Assembly (NCBI RefSeq): GCF_018613235.1
Contig: NZ_JAGGQP010000018.1
Span: 1 to 39,981 of the forward strand
DNA length: 39,981 bases
From: Bacillus sp. ISL-41
Lineage (GTDB): Bacteria > Bacillota > Bacilli > Bacillales > Cytobacillaceae
Direction of reading: 5' to 3'
The notes beneath the pieces are model-generated. The model was given only the letters and a program-made list of their open reading frames with translations. It ran no database searches and was not told where the DNA came from. The position numbers and the translations under genes are program-made. Shown one piece after another: positions 35,740-39,981 of the stretch (positions are counted from its first letter, which is position 1; each line of letters begins with the position of its first letter).

Positions 35740-35895
35740 ATGAGTTTAGACATTAGGAGATGGGTTAATAAATTTTTAGCCGACATGCAGAAAGAATCCT
35801 TTACAAATCATCAAGAGAAACATGAAAGTAATTTGGACCAGTCAATGCCAGCAATGAGAGGTTTATTGTTTTTTATTCTGCTGAAGATATTATAA
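35740..35895 (+). CDS. Doubtful 51-residue ORF
   Basis: ATG to TAA, MSLDIRRWVNKFLADMQKES at the start and LLFFILLKIL at the end, with a charged middle and a short hydrophobic tail. No Shine-Dalgarno sequence precedes the ATG, although TTGACA lies 17 bases upstream. It could be a tail-anchored small protein, a decayed gene end or chance. The family is not recognised. Confidence 0.2.
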   Translation: MSLDIRRWVNKFLADMQKESFTNHQEKHESNLDQSMPAMRGLLFFILLKIL

Positions 35896-35903
35896 AACTC
35901 AAC

Positions 35904-35946
35904 GAAAAAGAGGCTCCCCACATGTCTTAGGACTAGGGAAGCCTCT
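35904..35946 (-). terminator. Terminator of the CoA-transferase gene
   Basis: AGAGGCTTCCC, 16-nt loop, GGGGAGCCTCT then TTTT on the minus strand, about 70 nt past the stop. Confidence 0.85.
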
Positions 35947-36017
35947 ATATAATCTTCTATATTAATTTCCTATTTTCGATTGAAATGAAATCTAAATTCC
36001 CTTAGAAATACAATGCG

Positions 36018-37538
36018 CTATACAGTAATCGTTTCCGTCGATTCTTCAAGCATTGTACCCTTGCTGGCAAAATTGGTATGCCATGATAATGCTTTTTCTA
36101 AAATATGCGGTGTTTGCCCGCCTCTTTCCAGCGCTTCTCGATAATAAGCACGCAGTTGGTCGCGGTACATCGGATGCGCACAGTTTTCAATGATCAGTTC
36201 CACTCTTTCCCTTGGAGCAAGGCCTCTTAGGTCGGCATATCCCTGTTCAGTGACAATCACGTCTACATCATGCTCTGTATGGTCTACATGTGAGACGAAA
36301 GGCACGATGCTCGAGATGTTTCCACCTTTGGCAATCGATTTTGTGACGAAGATGGCCAGGCGTGCATTTCTGGCAAAATCGCCAGAACCTCCGATGCCGT
36401 TCATCATTTTAGTGCCGAGGACATGAGTTGAATTCACATTTCCGTAGATGTCCAACTCCAAGGCAGTATTGATTGAAATCAACCCGAGACGACGGATAAT
36501 TTCAGGATGGTTGGAGATTTCCTGAGGGCGCATCATCAATTTATCGCGGTATTTTTTAAAGTTTGAGAATACCTGCTTCATTTTTTCTTCGGAAAGTGTG
36601 ATTGAACAGCATGAAGCAAATTGGACCTTTCCCGCGTCAATCAGGTCAAACACCGCATCCTGAAGCACTTCGGAATAAACTTCTAAGTTCTCAAACTCTG
36701 AATCAAGCATTCCATGTAGAACGGCATTGGCAACCGAACCGATTCCTGATTGTAATGGAGCCAGGCTTTCGGTAAGTCTTCCAGCCTTCACTTCTTTTCG
36801 CAGGAATTCGATTAAGTGCTGAGCCATTACCACTGTTTCTTCATCCGGAGGGACAATCGTCGATGGGGAATCCAGCTGATTCGTGAACACAATTCCTTTG
36901 ACCTTGTCCACATCAATCGGGATTCCGATGGTTCCGATCCTGTCATCCGCTTTTGTTAGCGGGATAGGCTGCCTTGCCCCCTGTTTTCCTGGTTCGTATA
37001 AATCATGCAGTCCTTCCAGATCTGTTGACTGAGCTGTATTGATTTCGATGATGATTGATTTTGCATTCCGGGCAAAAGCCATCGAATTGCCGATCGAAGT
37101 CGTTGGAATGACCATTCCGTCCTCGTTGATTGCAACCGCTTCCAAAATAGCGACATCAACTTCCATGACATCAGCACGGATCAGCTCGGCTGTATGGGAT
37201 AAATGCTGGTCGACAAATAGAAAATCTCCCTGGTTGATTCCGCGGCGCATTGTCGCATCTGCCTGGAATGGCAATCTTTTGCCCAGAATGCCCGCTTCAG
37301 CGAACCGCTTATCAACATCAGAACCCAGTGAAGCACCAGTATAGACATTAACCTTAAAATTTTCATCTTCTTTTACCTTATTAACCAGAGCAAATGGTAC
37401 CGCTTTTACATCACCCGCACGCGTGAATCCGCTTAACCCTAAAGACATTCCGCTTTCAATGAAGGAAGCTGCCTGTTCAGGAGTCACAACTTTGTCCTTC
37501 AGTCGGTGATCTTTAATTCTTTCTAATTGATGTTCCAT
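36018..37538 (-). CDS. Succinyl-CoA:acetate CoA-transferase / acetyl-CoA hydrolase family
   Basis: Cytoplasmic enzyme of 506 residues, the length of AarC-type class I CoA-transferases, which move CoA between acetate and succinate or related acids. Probable catalytic glutamate is E290 in VYSEVLQDAVFDLID. The glycine-rich GIGGSGDFARNA (381-392) forms the oxyanion/CoA site, and VSHVDHTEHDVDVIVTEQGY is conserved. It could support acetate overflow or use, or another short-chain acid. GAGGGA precedes the ATG. A LytTR regulator gene lies 128 bp upstream on the same strand and the gap holds a direct repeat, which suggests local control. Confidence 0.93.
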   Translation of the reverse strand: MEHQLERIKDHRLKDKVVTPEQAASFIESGMSLGLSGFTRAGDVKAVPFALVNKVKEDENFKVNVYTGASLGSDVDKRFAEAGILGKRLPFQADATMRRGINQGDFLFVDQHLSHTAELIRADVMEVDVAILEAVAINEDGMVIPTTSIGNSMAFARNAKSIIIEINTAQSTDLEGLHDLYEPGKQGARQPIPLTKADDRIGTIGIPIDVDKVKGIVFTNQLDSPSTIVPPDEETVVMAQHLIEFLRKEVKAGRLTESLAPLQSGIGSVANAVLHGMLDSEFENLEVYSEVLQDAVFDLIDAGKVQFASCCSITLSEEKMKQVFSNFKKYRDKLMMRPQEISNHPEIIRRLGLISINTALELDIYGNVNSTHVLGTKMMNGIGGSGDFARNARLAIFVTKSIAKGGNISSIVPFVSHVDHTEHDVDVIVTEQGYADLRGLAPRERVELIIENCAHPMYRDQLRAYYREALERGGQTPHILEKALSWHTNFASKGTMLEESTETITV

Positions 37539-37617
37539 ATCTCAATCCCTCGCTTAATGAATAGTTATAATCATTTTACCCATTAGCACCATCAAGATAT
37601 GGTTTTTGGCATACTAG

Positions 37618-37657
37618 ACCAAAGATTCGGACAAAACAGCAAATTTAGACACCAAAG
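37618..37657 (-). promoter_or_regulatory. Direct repeat upstream of the CoA-transferase gene
   Basis: ACCAAAG occurs at 37618-37624 and 37651-37657 on the plus strand (CTTTGGT on the transcribed sense), exactly 33 bp apart, about three helical turns. LytTR proteins bind paired direct repeats, so this is a candidate operator for the neighbouring regulator. Spacing and sequence do not match a known LytTR consensus exactly. Confidence 0.35.
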
Positions 37658-37666
37658 CAGAATAAA

Positions 37667-38311
37667 TCAGAATCCCAGCAGCTTTCTAAAGTAACTGGAG
37701 TAAGATTGGCTGACCGGCACCCGTTCCCCATTATCCATCGAAAGCAAAAAAGTAGAATGAGTGTCCGGATAAATCGTCTTAATATGGTTCACATTTACAA
37801 TAAAAGATCGATGGCAGCGAATAAACGAATCCTTCGGAAGTAAATATTCAAACTCCTGCAGGGAGTATTTATGGGTACCCGATATCTCATCTGTGTAGAC
37901 ATGCGTCTTCTTATCTTTAGCTTCAATATGGATCACCTTTGAAAAAGGAACCGGAATCCAGCCATCCTGGGTTTTCAGAGTCACGACTGACTTTCCATCC
38001 GTCAGCGCCGGATAGATCGCTGTCACACAGCCCTCAATCTTGCCATTATGTAAAAACGGTACTGCCATGCCATGATAAGGAATACCAAAAACATCCCTGT
38101 TAATAAACTCAGAAACCTTCTGCTTCGACATCAGCGCTTTATAGGCAATCGTCCCTTCCTTAACAGGATCGCCAGCAGCAATCTTCAAATCAACCCTTTT
38201 GCTGGGACGATAATAAATGTATTCTCTTGTATTCGAAACCGCAATCGAAATCTCATCCGAAAACAACTCTCCGATGACATCCAGCAATGAGCTTAATGTT
38301 ATGTCCTCCAT
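37667..38311 (-). CDS. LytTR-type transcriptional regulator with sensor-like N-terminus
   Basis: Regulator of 214 residues. The C-terminal LytTR DNA-binding domain (about 115-214) is clear: VIHIEAKDKKTHVYTD, the segment LPKDSFIRCHRSFIVNVNHI, and VPVSQSYSSYFRKLLGF. The N-terminal 110 residues are not a receiver domain; they look PAS- or GAF-like (ISIAVSNTREYIYYRPSKR, GIPYHGMAVPFLHNGKIEG), so the protein may sense a small molecule directly rather than through a kinase. GAGGTGAG precedes the ATG. Adjacency to the CoA-transferase suggests that enzyme is its target. Inference only. Confidence 0.9.
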   Translation of the reverse strand: MEDITLSSLLDVIGELFSDEISIAVSNTREYIYYRPSKRVDLKIAAGDPVKEGTIAYKALMSKQKVSEFINRDVFGIPYHGMAVPFLHNGKIEGCVTAIYPALTDGKSVVTLKTQDGWIPVPFSKVIHIEAKDKKTHVYTDEISGTHKYSLQEFEYLLPKDSFIRCHRSFIVNVNHIKTIYPDTHSTFLLSMDNGERVPVSQSYSSYFRKLLGF

Positions 38312-38475
38312 GCTTTTCTCACCTCGTTTGTTATTATACTACGATTATGAAAATTCTTTGAGGGTAAGCATCGAAAGGCAAAATTAGAAGAATACCTTTT
38401 TCGAACCAATACATTCATCCACTCAAGTTAAGTGTTAAGTGCATATCCATATTAAAGAAAGGAGTGTTGTTAAAA

Positions 38476-39135
38476 GTGGAAAAAAAAATGATAAACGAGA
38501 ACAAGGAAGTTAAAAACCCGCTTCCGTCTCTTCCTGACCAAGCGGCTGCTGAGGGGGTGGATTTTACACCTGTTACTCCTAATCAAGTTGGTGACCTTAC
38601 GTGTGAACCGGTTAATCGAAACGTCAATTTTTGCTGTGAAGTAGAAATTCCTGAGGGTTTTTTGGGCGTGATTGACGATATAAGGTTAATTTATAATACG
38701 AATCAATTAAGGGCCCATGTAGAAGAATGTGAGCAGACTGTTGAGACCGACTGTGGTCCTGTAACCGTACCATTATATCAAGTAAGGGTTACTGGATGTA
38801 TTCCCTTTATTGGGAGCTCATCGATAATAGGTGATTGCGGAGGATTAAACACAATAGAAAATGACCCTGCTTGTCCACCAACATTTGATGATTCCGGCCT
38901 TGGACGTATAAGTTGTTCAGGTAAAGTATGTGTAGACCATGTTATAGGTTGTTGTACAACTCCACCAACCACTCTCCCTACTTTGGACTGTGACACGATA
39001 ACGGTTACAGGATATGGTGTGTTTAATGGTTTTCGGCCTGTAGTAGTGTGTGGAAATCAGATTGTATGTAGAAGCATTATCTTTGCAGGCACCTTCCAAC
39101 TTCCCACTTTTACTTGTGTCCATATGAAGAAATAG
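38476..39135 (+). CDS. Cysteine-rich hypothetical protein, possibly spore surface
   Basis: Protein of about 220 residues with 16 cysteines (about 7%), including CC pairs in NFCCEVEIPEG and IGCCTTPP. There is no signal peptide or membrane helix. After a charged start it is beta-rich, with Val/Thr/Ile strands such as YQVRVTGCIPFIG, TITVTGYGVFNG and PVVVCGNQIVC. Family not recognised. High Cys content without an export signal is typical of spore coat and exosporium proteins, which fits a sporulating host. I use the GTG at 38476, 11 bases after AAAGGAG; ATG at 38488 or earlier GTG/TTG codons are alternatives. It is one of the few rightward genes. Confidence 0.75.
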   Translation: MEKKMINENKEVKNPLPSLPDQAAAEGVDFTPVTPNQVGDLTCEPVNRNVNFCCEVEIPEGFLGVIDDIRLIYNTNQLRAHVEECEQTVETDCGPVTVPLYQVRVTGCIPFIGSSSIIGDCGGLNTIENDPACPPTFDDSGLGRISCSGKVCVDHVIGCCTTPPTTLPTLDCDTITVTGYGVFNGFRPVVVCGNQIVCRSIIFAGTFQLPTFTCVHMKK

Positions 39136-39166
39136 ATGGATCATATTGAAACTGTTAATTTTCGCC

Positions 39167-39198
39167 AAAATGAAAGAGCAGCATGGCTTTTCGTTTTA
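39167..39198 (+). terminator. Weak terminator of the Cys-rich gene
   Basis: AAAATGAAAGAGC, loop, GCTTTTCGTTTT on the plus strand, with one bulge, about 30 nt past the stop. The rest of 39136-39358 is AT-rich without a gene. Confidence 0.5.
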
Positions 39199-39358
39199 AG
39201 CTATTATTGCATACTAGTTAAATACGATAATATTATTAGAAATAGGGATAGATTCGATAACGTTTGGTCCCTATTAACACTACCAAGAATATTTAAACAA
39301 CAAATATAAAAAAGGCCTCCAGCAGTTTAGAAAACAACAAAGTTTACCTAATAACATC

Positions 39359-39802
39359 TCATGCTTCCCCGAATCCAAGGTGCCTTTCATACTCGGTCAG
39401 CACTTCCATATAATTTGGAGTAGGCTCTATGTCCGGTTTAATTTGTCTTACAGTATGCAGTGCCTGATTAAGGCTTAACTGAAAACGCTGCATATAATAT
39501 GCTGTTATCACAAAACCCAGCCGTTGGGAACCATACGTATCATGAATAAGGATGCGGTGTCCCTTTTCAACTAAATAGTTTAATTGTTTAATTAGCTTTT
39601 CTACCCATTCGATGGTCGGAGCTTCCTTGATAGTTAAAGGTGCCCATATCATTATTCGCTGAGAAAAATCAAAAGGCGGTTGGTCAGGCTTTGTCCGCAG
39701 GTTTACGATCGAAGTAATATGTTGATAGACAAATGGCCAATCCTTAAAGGAAATCCTGCCTCCTACAAAAACCCTTCCTGGAATCATCTCTGTAAAGCTC
39801 AA
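39359..39802 (-). CDS. Dual-specificity phosphatase-like protein lacking the catalytic Cys
   Basis: Protein of 147 residues with the fold pattern of small dual-specificity/tyrosine phosphatases: VFVGGRISFKDW at the start, ITSIVNLRTKPDQPP, then a P-loop region LIHDTYGSQRLGFV. The active site should read HCxxGxxR; here it is H87-D88-T-Y-G91-S-Q-R94. Asp (codon GAT) replaces the nucleophilic Cys while the His, Gly and Arg remain. It is therefore probably a pseudophosphatase that binds, rather than cleaves, a phosphorylated partner. TTG start with GGGGAG five bases upstream; an ATG lies five codons later. No operon partners inside the window. Confidence 0.82.
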   Translation of the reverse strand: MSFTEMIPGRVFVGGRISFKDWPFVYQHITSIVNLRTKPDQPPFDFSQRIMIWAPLTIKEAPTIEWVEKLIKQLNYLVEKGHRILIHDTYGSQRLGFVITAYYMQRFQLSLNQALHTVRQIKPDIEPTPNYMEVLTEYERHLGFGEA

Positions 39803-39871
39803 TATGGCTCCCCTCGCTTTCCTTATTTACTTTATGTCATTTAGATTGCAGGGTTCCTCCTACATACATCA

Positions 39872-39981
39872 ATGGATAGCGCTTTTTTCGGGATTCGCTC
39901 CTTTTTGTGTCTCCATCGACGCTATGGATAGCGCTTTTTTCGGAATTCGCTCCTTTTTGTGTCTCCATCGACGCTATGGAT
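39872..39981. repeat. Tandem 52-bp repeat array, cut by the window edge
   Basis: ATGGATAGCGC starts at 39872 and 39924 and begins again at 39976, a 52-bp period. The two full units differ at one base (CGGGATT versus CGGAATT). The unit junction is a perfect palindrome, CGCTAT-GG-ATAGCG (39920-39933). CTCCAT (ATGGAG on the other strand) occurs once per unit. The array runs off the right end. It is the same period and style as the repeats at 23823. Confidence 0.88.

Larger units (their letters stand above)
35211..36017. other. 807-bp AT-rich intergenic region upstream of the Tad operon
   Basis: It holds the probable Tad operon promoter on the left, a terminator for the CoA-transferase gene on the right, and between them strongly AT-rich sequence with one short rightward ORF of doubtful reality (35740-35895). 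A consensus-like TTGACA also occurs on the plus strand at 35393-35398, but I cannot pair it with a convincing -10. The length and composition suggest a regulatory hub or decayed DNA. Confidence 0.5.

Noticed and set aside
39872-39981. CRISPR array at the right edge
   Set aside because: The whole unit repeats with a single base change, so no spacer-like variable part exists in the visible copies.

Overview
The window comes from a low-to-moderate GC, endospore-forming Bacillaceae genome. The partial 16S 5' end and the conserved block yeaC-yeaD-yebA-guaA-pbuG point to a Bacillus sensu lato lineage. Mesobacillus is my best guess, from the look of the 16S V1 region, but it is not proven. Nearly everything is read leftward (minus strand). 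The clear exceptions are an ECF S-component gene and a cysteine-rich protein gene.

Layout. 1-490: 5' end of a 16S gene with its leader and tandem rrn promoters. 550-3700: glucose PTS pair glcT-ptsG with the RAT/terminator antitermination switch between them. 3797-7351: pbuG and guaA, each with its own promoter and its own C-type (guanine) purine riboswitch ending in a terminator. 7348-11733: yeaC-yeaD-yebA (MoxR ATPase, DUF58, transglutaminase-like membrane protein). 11951-17823: a small unknown protein, a secreted lipase-like hydrolase, an orphan TrpX-like binding lipoprotein, and a two-gene unit of a DsrE-like exported protein with a SoxB/5'-nucleotidase-like metallophosphoesterase. 18350-23619: BCCT transporter, ECF S component, a MerR/DUF3967-type coiled-coil DNA-binding protein with CGATAT boxes around it, and a transglutaminase lipoprotein.

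24030-35210 is the standout accessory region: a Gram-positive Tad/Flp pilus locus. In transcription order it encodes a vWA lipoprotein, an unknown protein, CpaB, CpaE/TadZ, TadA ATPase, TadB, TadC, Flp pilin, TadE, a TadG-like protein, then a Trp-rich multi-membrane exported protein with a compositionally distinct C-terminal half, then two paralogous three-helix membrane proteins. The last three genes look like a swappable cargo/immunity-type cassette attached to the pilus operon. That is the best candidate here for an undescribed system.

36018-39981: a succinyl-CoA:acetate CoA-transferase-family enzyme beside a LytTR regulator, a 16-cysteine protein, and a dual-specificity-phosphatase-like protein whose catalytic Cys is Asp.

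Three separate intergenic spots (12476, 23823, 39872) carry tandem units of 51-53 bp built around inverted repeats and sharing a (T/A)TGGAG tag. They look like one family of mobile or structured repeats. I saw no tRNA genes, CRISPR array or intact insertion sequence.
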